Below, one piece after another: positions 38,974 to 46,777 of a DNA stretch of 64,000 bases. The notes beneath the pieces are model-generated. The model was given only the letters and a program-made list of their open reading frames with translations, was not told the origin of the DNA and searched no databases. This stretch comes from JAUIAI01 sp050633665. GTDB taxonomy: Bacteria; Pseudomonadota; Gammaproteobacteria; Burkholderiales; Burkholderiaceae_E. Each line of letters begins with the position of its first letter. Position 1 is the stretch's first letter. The position numbers and the translations under genes are program-made. The stretch lies in NCBI GenBank assembly GCA_050633665.1, contig JBOEGY010000008.1:1-64000 (forward strand), read 5' to 3'.

Positions 38974-41232
38974 ATGAAATCAAAATATCTTGCATTGCTG
39001 GGTGGGGTAGTACTCAGTGGAGCGGCGCACGCCGCAGTCGATATCACCTTTGAATCCGAATTCGGCATGAGCCAGGGGGGAAATGGTCATAAACCAAAAA
39101 TTCAACGCACCGGAGACGGCACGCTGGTCACCGCCTACGGTGATACGCCCGTGGGAGCTGGCAACGTGTATGACGTCAAGGCTAATGCAGAACGCCCAGC
39201 CCGAGACATCTTCGTCCGCTACTGTAAACCCGACCCGGATAGTGCGCCGGAACCGCGTATCACCTGCGACCTTGACAGCGATTGGTCTAGTCCACTGAAT
39301 ATTTCGAAATCGGCCGACAAGTCAAGCATCTCGACAGCCTGGCAAGGCGGCGATCCGATTGCCAACCGTCAGCCAGTCCCTGGTGATATCGACAAACCGA
39401 ACATCAAAACTGCTGGCTCGGTCCAAGTCCTGACCTGGGTAAGTAATTATTGCCCGGACGGCGATGTCAGTACGCTAGGCGTGATAGATGGTGTGTTGCA
39501 ACAGCGCGCGGTGCGATATCTTGAGCGAGACGGTCGCATCCTGCCGTTCAGATGCACCTGGATTTCTCATTCGGAAAACAATGGACGAGCCTGGAGTGAA
39601 CCTGTTCAGCTAAGCTCGGGAGCGCGCGATGCAAAACAAGACTCCAGCTTTGGTGGGTTCAATGCCACGACGCGCAAGGGGCAGTTCTCGATTACCTGGC
39701 AGGAAGACCCGCTCGGCCTGCAACTCGGTGATGCAGAAGGACCAGGCGATGGCGGCTCCGGCGCCAAAGTCAGTAATGGCACCGACGTCTGGTACACCTA
39801 TGCAACGATTGATTTGAATCTCCCTGCCGGTGACGCGAATCGATTCGCCGTGGCCGGGCCAGGAGGAAGGGTAACCGACAATCAGACCACGCTCGGGATT
39901 GGCGGCACCGATGCAGCGAACCCGGTCTTTGCCAGTGATGGCTTGCAGGTCGATAAAGCGACCCTCGAAGACGGACAGTCCGGAGCATCCCGGCCCAACG
40001 TTCGCCTGGTTGGATCCAACGCGATAGTCGCTTACGAGGAAACCAAAGGCTCAGAGGGCCTGGACGAAGGAAAATACATCCGCTATCACTCTTTCGCGTT
40101 CAATACACCGCCAAATACCCCGGAAGGACTAGCTGGCTGCATCATTAGCAATCCGCTGAAAAATGCGCGCCGTGTCAGGCTTCTCGGACAAAGTGCAGCA
40201 GCCGCAGGCGCGGGCGGAATCCAGCTTGCCGTGTTCTGGAAAGAAGGCATCTATGACCGCGGCGGGCCATCAGATATCGTGTTGCGCCGAGGGGTGGGCG
40301 GGGTTCAGACAAGCGACATGCAACCCACTGTGGACCCGACTTGTACCACCTCCGACTACACAACGGCTATCGGACTGTCGAACCAGCCAGGTGAGAACCT
40401 TAGCAGCAATACGCCTACGGCCACCACCGTCAACCTGACCGATAGTACAGAGGCAAACTACACAGAGAACGCGCTCGCTCACCGCGGTGTTCTTCGCGGC
40501 GACACCTTGTGGCTTGGGTTTACCTACACCAACGACCTGGTCAGGCTGTGGGCACAACTGGACAACTACAATTTCTGGTTGCGCCGCTATACACTGGCCG
40601 GCGGGTGGGAGAACCCGGTGAACGTGACAAACGTCGAAGACAAGCGCATCAATGTAAGGGAACCGCGAATCTTCTCGACCCCTGGCAGCAATTCTTCTGC
40701 CTGTCCAAGCGGCAGTCCCACGGCGGCCGATACAACCGATCCCACCCTTTGTCAGAATGCAGATGTCGTCTTTCTCGCCTGGGGAACCCAGGAGAATGTA
40801 TCCCCGTTTGAGCCAGAAGGCGGTAGCGAACTCAGCATCTACCTGACGACTAGCCGAGATCGCGCTAATACCTTTGCAGATCCGCTCCAATACTCAACCG
40901 CAACGGGTTCGCTCTTTGACGACGACGACGCAGCGTTTGAATCGCAAGTCGTTTCGCGCCCTGACGGCACGCGATTCTACGGCATGTGGAATCAAGCCAG
41001 TGAAACCACCAGCGACAAGGTATCCAGGTATAGAAGCGGCAAAGTCGCTGAGCAACAAGATCCGGAACCTGACGATACCGCGCCGTTTGTCGGTACCAGC
41101 AGCGGTGGAGGTTGCACCATGGCAGTTGGTGAAACCCGATTCGATCCCATGTTGCCGCTGTTACTGCTCGGCGGATTGATCGGTGTCATTCGTGGCCGCA
41201 AACGAAACCTGAAAGTGTCCCGTGCCAACTAA
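38974..41232 (+). CDS. Choice-of-anchor O-type surface protein with a JDVT-CTERM-like sorting tail
   Basis: A 752-residue exported protein. GGGGA precedes the ATG by 9 bases, and a signal peptide follows (YLALLGGVVLSGAAHAA). The long middle part matches choice-of-anchor O proteins: PARDIFVRYCKPDP, then QFSITWQEDPLGLQLGDAEG, GSGAKVSNGTDVWYTY, GQSGASRPNVRLVGSNAIVAYEETKG and ENALAHRGVLRGDTLWLGFTY. It reads like a sialidase-type beta-propeller. The C-terminus is a sorting signal: a Gly/Cys motif (SSGGGCTMAVG), RFDP, a hydrophobic helix (MLPLLLLGGLIGVI) and a basic end (RGRKRN), which I recognise as JDVT-CTERM-like. The neighbouring gene encodes the matching intramembrane protease. Its role at the cell surface is unknown. 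Confidence 0.8.
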   Translation: MKSKYLALLGGVVLSGAAHAAVDITFESEFGMSQGGNGHKPKIQRTGDGTLVTAYGDTPVGAGNVYDVKANAERPARDIFVRYCKPDPDSAPEPRITCDLDSDWSSPLNISKSADKSSISTAWQGGDPIANRQPVPGDIDKPNIKTAGSVQVLTWVSNYCPDGDVSTLGVIDGVLQQRAVRYLERDGRILPFRCTWISHSENNGRAWSEPVQLSSGARDAKQDSSFGGFNATTRKGQFSITWQEDPLGLQLGDAEGPGDGGSGAKVSNGTDVWYTYATIDLNLPAGDANRFAVAGPGGRVTDNQTTLGIGGTDAANPVFASDGLQVDKATLEDGQSGASRPNVRLVGSNAIVAYEETKGSEGLDEGKYIRYHSFAFNTPPNTPEGLAGCIISNPLKNARRVRLLGQSAAAAGAGGIQLAVFWKEGIYDRGGPSDIVLRRGVGGVQTSDMQPTVDPTCTTSDYTTAIGLSNQPGENLSSNTPTATTVNLTDSTEANYTENALAHRGVLRGDTLWLGFTYTNDLVRLWAQLDNYNFWLRRYTLAGGWENPVNVTNVEDKRINVREPRIFSTPGSNSSACPSGSPTAADTTDPTLCQNADVVFLAWGTQENVSPFEPEGGSELSIYLTTSRDRANTFADPLQYSTATGSLFDDDDAAFESQVVSRPDGTRFYGMWNQASETTSDKVSRYRSGKVAEQQDPEPDDTAPFVGTSSGGGCTMAVGETRFDPMLPLLLLGGLIGVIRGRKRNLKVSRAN

Positions 41233-41764
41233 AGAAGCGGCGAGCGGCTTCGTCCTGATATTGGCCGGACTTGCCCGCGAGTCCGGCCTTGGTCAGCCCG
41301 TACAACCGCGCTCAAGCTACTGGCTATTGGATCGTCATACCGTCATGGCCGCATTGGCCGCGGCTCCAATACTGGCAGGACTCTGGTGGTTTGATATCGT
41401 CTCACGGATGACCCCACCTGATGGATGGCGGGCCTGGGTCACGTTTATCCTGATTGCGCCATTCGCGGAAGAACTCGTCTTTCGCGGTGTTATTCAGGGG
41501 CAAATCGCCGGACTACTAAACGAATTTATTCACTCCACTCGGGCGACGTTCGTCAGCAAGGCAAACATCTTGACGACCGGATTGTTCGTAGTCGCACATC
41601 TCTCAGCACAACCCGTCTTGTGGGCACTCGCCGTAGCTGCCCCGTCACTCGTACTCGGCCATCTACGCGAACGATTTGACAGCATATGGCCCGCCATCTT
41701 GATACACGCCCTCTACAATCTGGGATTTGGCCTGTTGGCATTCTCCGTTTTACCAGATCAATAA
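41222..41764 (+). CDS. mrtJ: CPBP-family glutamic intramembrane protease, probable JDVT-CTERM sorting enzyme MrtJ
   Basis: A 180-residue membrane protein that begins with GTG, 11 bases inside the end of the surface protein gene, so it is translationally coupled. It contains a CPBP/Abi-type protease core: FAEELVFRGVIQGQIAG (Glu83, Glu84, Arg88), a helix with FVVAHLSAQ (His) and the late IHALYNLGFG helix. These positions fit the three conserved motifs of the family. The Glu-Glu-Arg-type members act inside the membrane and a subset, called MrtJ, is paired with proteins carrying a JDVT-CTERM tail, as here. I infer cleavage of the tail of the product of the preceding gene and perhaps others elsewhere in the genome. 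Confidence 0.75.
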   Translation: MPTKEAASGFVLILAGLARESGLGQPVQPRSSYWLLDRHTVMAALAAAPILAGLWWFDIVSRMTPPDGWRAWVTFILIAPFAEELVFRGVIQGQIAGLLNEFIHSTRATFVSKANILTTGLFVVAHLSAQPVLWALAVAAPSLVLGHLRERFDSIWPAILIHALYNLGFGLLAFSVLPDQ

Positions 41765-41777
41765 TTCAGCAGCTATT

Positions 41778-41800
41778 CACTTCTCGCCCCTTAAGAAGTG
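41778..41800. terminator. Possible terminator hairpin between convergent genes
   Basis: CACTTCT and AGAAGTG are exact 7-base complements around 9 bases (CGCCCCTTA), just after the protease stop (41764) and before the convergent gene end (41897). No T run follows, so support is only moderate. Confidence 0.35.
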
Positions 41801-41896
41801 TGATCAGTAACGATTAGGCAATACCACTAACCTCAACCCAGACGCGCAGCTTTTCTGATTGACTTAAGCCATCTGGCAAGCAAACGAAGATTGCCG

Positions 41897-42886
41897 TCAG
41901 GATTGTTGATAGGCACCCCATTCATTGCGCATCCAGTGCACACACTCAATAGCCTGCTCAAACAACGAATACTTGCAACCCTCGCCATAATCGAGGTTTG
42001 GAATAAACTCGGTCGAAATCTGCCCCAACCTCGATTGCGGGTCGTTCGCATGAAAGGCAAGCAAATGGCGAACCGATTCCTTCCACGGCTCAAGTGCCTG
42101 CTCATCCCAGGGAGCGTGATACTCCCCTCGCGCCGGCTGCGCGAACGGGTATTGAATTCCGCGCCCTGGCTGCCCATGGTCATCGGTAGCTGCAGTATTA
42201 CGCGGGTTATTCGGCACCGCAGATCGCGCATGACAATGACGAACCCAGCCGGCATTGATCCACTGGTCTACGACATTTCCGTCAGTGAATGGGTCAAGGA
42301 CCAATTCGCCTGATTCGACAGCCGGGCGGATGTTCTGAATCTCCTGCTCATCCGGATGGTTGATTTTGAAGACGACGTGACTGTGATCGAGCGTCATGCA
42401 AAACGGTATGCCGTGCGCCTCAACGGCCTTAGCGACTATGGCCACTCGCCGAAAGTCCTCAGACCACATATTGACATGCACTTCAAAGCAAGGTGTCACA
42501 CCTGCCTGCAGGCCGATGTCGTAGGCCCAGAGATAGGCGTCAACAACATCGTTGTTGCTGACCGGCTTGCCGGTAGAGTCATTAGCCAGGATTTGAACAT
42601 TATGAACCGTCGAGCCTAGACGCTTTGCAACAGCCAGATTGTGTTCCAGCAAAGGCTTGTATTCACCAATCGTGTAGAACCAGCCGCCACCTCTAATCGG
42701 CAGATCATATTTCTGACTGGCCTTCTCGAACGCCTCGACTTCATCAGGGGCTGGTGTCTTATCAACATAGTCAAACAAGCCGGTCGCCTTCACCATACTG
42801 AACCGGGTATCGATGTCCGGCATCGGGTCTGCGTGACGATGTTTGATCCCGTTGGTCTGTATCCCGAAGTAGAGTTCTTTTGTCAT
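41897..42886 (-). CDS. Sugar phosphate isomerase/epimerase-like TIM barrel protein
   Basis: A 329-residue protein of the xylose-isomerase-like TIM-barrel (AP_endonuc_2) superfamily. The ATG at 42886 begins the recognised sequence (TKELYFGIQTNGIKHRH). Metal-binding and active-site-like segments are VEAFEKASQKYDLPIRGGGWF, TPCFEVHVNMWSEDF, FCMTLDHSHVVFKINHPDE, WVRHCHARSAVPNNPR and FIPNLDYGEG. Members isomerise or epimerise sugars or act on related polyols and use a divalent metal; the substrate here is unknown. It converges on mrtJ and is separate from other sugar genes. The C-terminal CKYSLFEQAIECVHWMRNEW completes the barrel. Confidence 0.78.
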   Translation of the reverse strand: MTKELYFGIQTNGIKHRHADPMPDIDTRFSMVKATGLFDYVDKTPAPDEVEAFEKASQKYDLPIRGGGWFYTIGEYKPLLEHNLAVAKRLGSTVHNVQILANDSTGKPVSNNDVVDAYLWAYDIGLQAGVTPCFEVHVNMWSEDFRRVAIVAKAVEAHGIPFCMTLDHSHVVFKINHPDEQEIQNIRPAVESGELVLDPFTDGNVVDQWINAGWVRHCHARSAVPNNPRNTAATDDHGQPGRGIQYPFAQPARGEYHAPWDEQALEPWKESVRHLLAFHANDPQSRLGQISTEFIPNLDYGEGCKYSLFEQAIECVHWMRNEWGAYQQS

Positions 42887-43002
42887 AACCGCAGCGTTAA
42901 ACCGGTGAAAAAACCTGGAGGTGACCGAGTATATCAACCAGGCCAGACAGCCCCCGTTTGTTGATTTTTCCGCCGACACAACCGGCCAATGACAATTATC
43001 TA

Positions 43003-44235
43003 TCAGGTAACGACTAACTCGAAAGACATTGACGCGCCTTCTCGCAGGCTTCCGGTCACACTGGTGCGACCGTCGATGGTCATGTTTGGACTGGTAATCT
43101 GGATCTCGAAAGTTCCCGTATCGTCGGGGGCGATGGTGGCGGTAATGGCAAGCTCATAAGTCCCCGGCGCCAATTGCCCCAGCTCGCAGGAGTTTTGCGC
43201 GCCAATGGTCGTGGTGCAGACCACCACTCCATCCAGGGCTACCGAAAACGCGTCGTCAGCGAGCGATCCATTGTCGCGAATCGTCGCAGTCACCACTTTG
43301 AGTCCTGATATCGCTTCTGCCAATCCTGCCGCCAACGTGGGGGTCTCGTAGGCCAGGTCATCCCGCGACGCCGACAGTGGATTACCATCGATATCTTTGT
43401 CGTCGATGCGACCGTCGGTCATATCAGTTGCCAGATTTTCAGCAAACCTAAGACCCGGATTGGCAAGTGATGGATTGAATTTGGCCGCCTGCACCGCGAA
43501 TGCGGCGATCGCCTTGGCGTAGTTGCCGCGCGCGCCAGCCGGCAACGAGCGCAGTTCCGCTTCAGATCCAACCAGCGTTGGCACAATAGTAATGTCAGTC
43601 AGTTGATTGGTCGTCGGCAACAGCCGGTTAATCTCGGCCAGCATGCGCGCATTGGCATCCTGAATCGCTGACGGGTCATCTACACTGGCGTCCAGCCCGC
43701 GGGCGACCCGGGTTTCCAGGTTACGCACGGCAGCATGGGTTAAAGGCGTAATTCCAACTGCGTTGATTGCCCGGGGAACGGCTGCTTGCAGAACAACGCC
43801 TGACCCACTCGCAAGATTGGCCAGCTTGGCCTCATCAAAATAGGTTGATGTCGCTGAGCCGATCACGCTAAAAGACATCGACCCCTTATATCCGAGCGGC
43901 GGATACAGCGTCACCATTCCGTCCGTCCCGACAAGCGCCCGGCCGAGTTCTTCACCAGTGTCGAGAACGACACTGATTTCAGCACTACTGAACTTGCCCA
44001 ACGAGCCGCCGGCTCCGATACCACCGCCTCCGGCGCCGCCGTCCCCACCGCCATCTCCGCCGCCCTGGCCTTCCTCGTCAATGTTTAGCGAGGGACTCAG
44101 GCCACTTGTCAGCGGTACCTGCGATCGGTCATCCGCGCTTACAGCAGAGTCGCCTCCACCGCCGCAGCCGTAGACTCCTAACCCAACACAAGTAAGAGCG
44201 ATCGAAAAGAAACTTCGCTGGAAGCGGTGTGGCAT
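43003..44235 (-). CDS. Lipoprotein with a Gly-rich linker and a C-terminal beta-rich domain
   Basis: A 410-residue protein. The lipobox is LGVYGCGGGG (signal SFFSIALTCVGLG). It is followed by an acidic linker, then a Gly/Asp-rich stretch of about 25 residues starting EGQGGGDGGGDGG, which looks like a flexible surface tether. The next part (AEISVVLDTGEELGRALV, GTDGMVTLYPPLGYKGSM) could be a small domain of the carboxypeptidase-regulatory or Big-like type; the C-terminus (GTYELAITATIAPDDTGTFEI) also looks like a beta-sandwich. I do not recognise a family. A GTGATCTAGATCAA palindrome at 44314-44327 lies 79 bases upstream, so expression may respond to oxygen. Confidence 0.6.
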   Translation of the reverse strand: MPHRFQRSFFSIALTCVGLGVYGCGGGGDSAVSADDRSQVPLTSGLSPSLNIDEEGQGGGDGGGDGGAGGGGIGAGGSLGKFSSAEISVVLDTGEELGRALVGTDGMVTLYPPLGYKGSMSFSVIGSATSTYFDEAKLANLASGSGVVLQAAVPRAINAVGITPLTHAAVRNLETRVARGLDASVDDPSAIQDANARMLAEINRLLPTTNQLTDITIVPTLVGSEAELRSLPAGARGNYAKAIAAFAVQAAKFNPSLANPGLRFAENLATDMTDGRIDDKDIDGNPLSASRDDLAYETPTLAAGLAEAISGLKVVTATIRDNGSLADDAFSVALDGVVVCTTTIGAQNSCELGQLAPGTYELAITATIAPDDTGTFEIQITSPNMTIDGRTSVTGSLREGASMSFELVVT

Positions 44236-44313
44236 GACTATCCCCTGGATACGGTTTTATTTAGTGTTGCTGACCTCTTATATTCATTTCGCGCCTCAAA
44301 CTGAAAATTCGCC

Positions 44314-44327
44314 GTGATCTAGATCAA
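44314..44327. promoter_or_regulatory. Candidate FNR-type box GTGATCTAGATCAA
   Basis: The central 12 bases TGATCTAGATCA are a perfect palindrome, and the site matches TTGAT-N4-ATCAA in 9 of 10 fixed bases. Its centre lies 85.5 bases before the lipoprotein start (44235, minus strand). Confidence 0.5.
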
Positions 44328-44515
44328 ATATTTTGCTGTTAACAAGGAGATAGTCACCGCTGATTCAACGCCACTCAATGGCCAAACCGTTCTTGCAAAG
44401 CCGACTTTACCCGCTCGCGCACTTCGGTAAAGTTTCCCGAAAGAAGTAACGCCCTCGATTTCGCGCGAATATTGATCTGCGCGCTGGCGTCAGACCGGCT
44501 CGCGCAGTAGAGTCT

Positions 44516-44529
44516 TTGATGCCGGTCAA
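44516..44529. promoter_or_regulatory. Candidate FNR/FixK-type box TTGATGCCGGTCAA
   Basis: It matches the TTGAT-N4-GTCAA form typical of ANR and FixK sites. Its centre is 68.5 bases before the ATG at 44591, the phosphotransferase/P-loop fusion. Confidence 0.5.
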
Positions 44530-44590
44530 GGACGATCGTCGGCGGGTGCGCTAGCCTGAGGCACACAATCGCAGGCCCGGCAAACCTGAA

Positions 44591-46276
44591 ATGACTCATT
44601 ACAATACCAACGCTTCGGGATCAAACCCGCTGGACGACTCCCAACAGCTAGTACAGAATCTGGCCGATGTATTGGCGGCAACCCCTGAGTGCGCACAAAA
44701 GCCAACCATACTGGAGACTCACCTGAGCTGGGTTATTCTCGCCGGCGACAGCGCCTGGAAACTCAAGAAACCAGTTGATTTCGACTTCGTGGATTTTTCC
44801 AGTCTGGAGCGCCGACGACTTGCCTGCGAACAGGAGCTGAAACTCAATTGCCGCTACTCACCGTCGCTCTATCTAGGCGTTGTACCCGTCTGCGGGACAC
44901 AGTCAGCGCCATACCTGGCACTCTCCCAAACGCAGACAGCCGGATGCTCCCCGATTGAATACGCGGTCCATATGAAGCGTTTCTCTCAGCAAGCGATCTT
45001 CAGCACCATGATTGCCGGGGGCCGGCTTGACGAAGAATCGATCGATGCATTGGCCGACCTGATCGGGACGCTGCACGAATCAACGGTAGTCGATCACCAT
45101 AGACCGCCAGAATCCGGGACAGACCACCGGGATCCTATCCCCGCCGATGCCGGCAGTCCGGCAACGGTTCGCCGCCAGATCCTTCAGGTTTTGGATGGGG
45201 TCGCTTCAGAATTCAATGAAAACCACCTGGAATCGATTCGAGCGCGCCTGTTGACGAGCCTGAGCGAGCTTGCAAACCTCCTTGAAGAACGCAGGCAACT
45301 AGGGTTTATCCGCCGCTGCCATGCCGATTTGCACTTGTCAAACATTTGCCTGTATGAAGGCGAAGTGGCGGTCTTTGACTGTCTTGAGTTTGATCCGCTG
45401 TTGCGCATAATCGATGTGATGGCAGATCTCGCTTTCGTGATCGCTGATCTACTGGCCTGGGGGCGAGACGATCTCGCCTCTCGTTTCCTCAATCGGTACC
45501 TGACCTTTACCGGCGACTACGCCGGCCTCCGGGTGTTGCCGCTGTACGTCGCTTATCGTGCGCTGGTTCGGGCCAGAGTCGGCTTGTTGTCAGGGGGCTC
45601 CATCGAGTCTGATGAGTCAGCGGCGGCATCCGGCTCAAGATACCCGGCAGTAACCGACTACATTCGGATAGCAGACAAGGTGCTCGACCCCGATCCTCCC
45701 CGGTTGATTATTCTTCACGGGCTCTCCGGATGTGGGAAGTCATGGCTGTCAGAACAGCTAAGCGCTCACTGCCAACTGGTTCGGATTCGATCCGATGTGG
45801 AGCGAAAACGCTTGCTTGGGCTTGGCGCATTTGGATCGACTCAATCCGTCGAGCCAGATGCCTATGCTACTGCGCATTCGCAGGCCACCTATACACACCT
45901 GGCGCGCCTGGCTACCCAGGTCATTCAAGCAGGGTATTCCGCAATAGTCGATGCCACCTTTCTACGGCAGGCCGATCGACAGCTTTTCGCCAGACTCGCT
46001 CATACGCTGGGCACGGCGTTTCTGATCGTCGATGTTCTAGCGGATGAGCAAGTGTTACGGTATCGATTGCGACAACGGCTGCGTACCGGCAACGACCCAT
46101 CTGAAGCCAACGAAGCGGTCCTTCAAGCGCAGCTCGCCTCGCAAGAATCACTGAGTGCTGATGAACGAAAATCCACTATTTCTTTCGACAATACGAGACA
46201 ACAAGAGAAGCAGGACGCCGGTCAGGCTCTTGGCCCAGTCATTCGCCGCATCACCAACCTGATTGCCGCCCAGTAA
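44591..46276 (+). CDS. Fusion of an aminoglycoside-phosphotransferase-like domain and a P-loop kinase
   Basis: A 561-residue protein with two nucleotide-binding parts. Residues about 30-370 resemble the APH/ChoK kinase family: HLSWVILAGDSAWKLKKPVDF near the start, then CHADLHLSNICLYEGEVAVFDCLEF with the catalytic Asp in HxDLHxxN and the Mg-binding Asp in FDxLEF. Residues about 370-555 form a P-loop kinase of the AAA_33/Zeta type, with IILHGLSGCGKSWLSEQL (Walker A at about 376-386) and GYSAIVDATFLRQADRQ. Two-domain proteins of this kind are widespread in bacteria, but the substrate is unknown. The FNR-type box 62-75 bases upstream suggests induction under low oxygen. Confidence 0.82.
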   Translation: MTHYNTNASGSNPLDDSQQLVQNLADVLAATPECAQKPTILETHLSWVILAGDSAWKLKKPVDFDFVDFSSLERRRLACEQELKLNCRYSPSLYLGVVPVCGTQSAPYLALSQTQTAGCSPIEYAVHMKRFSQQAIFSTMIAGGRLDEESIDALADLIGTLHESTVVDHHRPPESGTDHRDPIPADAGSPATVRRQILQVLDGVASEFNENHLESIRARLLTSLSELANLLEERRQLGFIRRCHADLHLSNICLYEGEVAVFDCLEFDPLLRIIDVMADLAFVIADLLAWGRDDLASRFLNRYLTFTGDYAGLRVLPLYVAYRALVRARVGLLSGGSIESDESAAASGSRYPAVTDYIRIADKVLDPDPPRLIILHGLSGCGKSWLSEQLSAHCQLVRIRSDVERKRLLGLGAFGSTQSVEPDAYATAHSQATYTHLARLATQVIQAGYSAIVDATFLRQADRQLFARLAHTLGTAFLIVDVLADEQVLRYRLRQRLRTGNDPSEANEAVLQAQLASQESLSADERKSTISFDNTRQQEKQDAGQALGPVIRRITNLIAAQ

Positions 46277-46361
46277 ACCTTCAAGCAGTTTAACCCGCCC
46301 CCCCACGGCTACGACCAAAGGGTTCGCAGTTGTATTTTTCAATCACACGGAGAGAGTGAAT

Positions 46362-46646
46362 ATGAACCAATCCAAGTGGCTCCTTCTCGCTGCCGGCCTG
46401 GTTGCCTCGTCCGCACTATTTGCCGAGAGCCGCGCAGCTGAAAACATCGTCAGCCCGGGTGCTGACAAGGCCAGGAGCTGCGTTGCCTGCCACAACGCCA
46501 TAATTTCCCTGAAGGGACGCGGCCCGAGTGTCTTACTCCGTCGAATCAAAGACATTCGCGAAGGCAACAAGATCCACAAACCTGATCTCGACACGCTCAA
46601 TGAAGCCGATCTGATGGAAATTGCTGTCTTCCTGAACGGTAGCTAA
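46362..46646 (+). CDS. Small exported monohaem cytochrome c
   Basis: A 94-residue protein; GGAGAGAG lies about 7 bases before the ATG at 46362. The signal peptide is WLLLAAGLVASSALFAESRAA. One haem motif CVACH follows in ARSCVACHNAIISLKGRGP, and the C-terminal helix is LDTLNEADLMEIAVFLNGS. It is shorter than usual class I cytochromes, and the Met ligand is not obvious: the mature sequence has one Met, in LMEIAVF. It may therefore have an open or His-ligated sixth position. It lies between the kinase fusion and the HtrA-type protease genes on the same strand. Confidence 0.78.
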   Translation: MNQSKWLLLAAGLVASSALFAESRAAENIVSPGADKARSCVACHNAIISLKGRGPSVLLRRIKDIREGNKIHKPDLDTLNEADLMEIAVFLNGS

Positions 46647-46777
46647 ACGAAACCGGTCGCCTCGTGTTACCAGGAAGACTTGTTGGCCTGTTGCTTGCCG
46701 GCGCCCTATACTTTGCGACTAGATGCAGAGCTCTTCAGTTTAATCGTCACTTTTCGCTGACTGAACCAGGCCGGAAC

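Larger units (their letters stand above)
44236..44590. other. 355-base divergent intergenic region with two FNR-type boxes
   Basis: It lies between the minus-strand lipoprotein (start 44235) and the phosphotransferase fusion (start 44591). It contains the boxes at 44314-44327 and 44516-44529, one facing each gene. A frame on the minus strand (44599 to 44375, 74 codons) covers the second box and has no ribosome site, so it is not called. A TATAAG hexamer on the minus strand near 44278-44283 may be a promoter element of the lipoprotein gene. Confidence 0.5.

Noticed and set aside
44375..44599. A 74-codon minus-strand frame in the 44.2-44.6 kb gap
   Set aside because: It has no ribosome site, no recognised family, overlaps the start of the gene at 44591 and covers an FNR-type box; kept only as a note.
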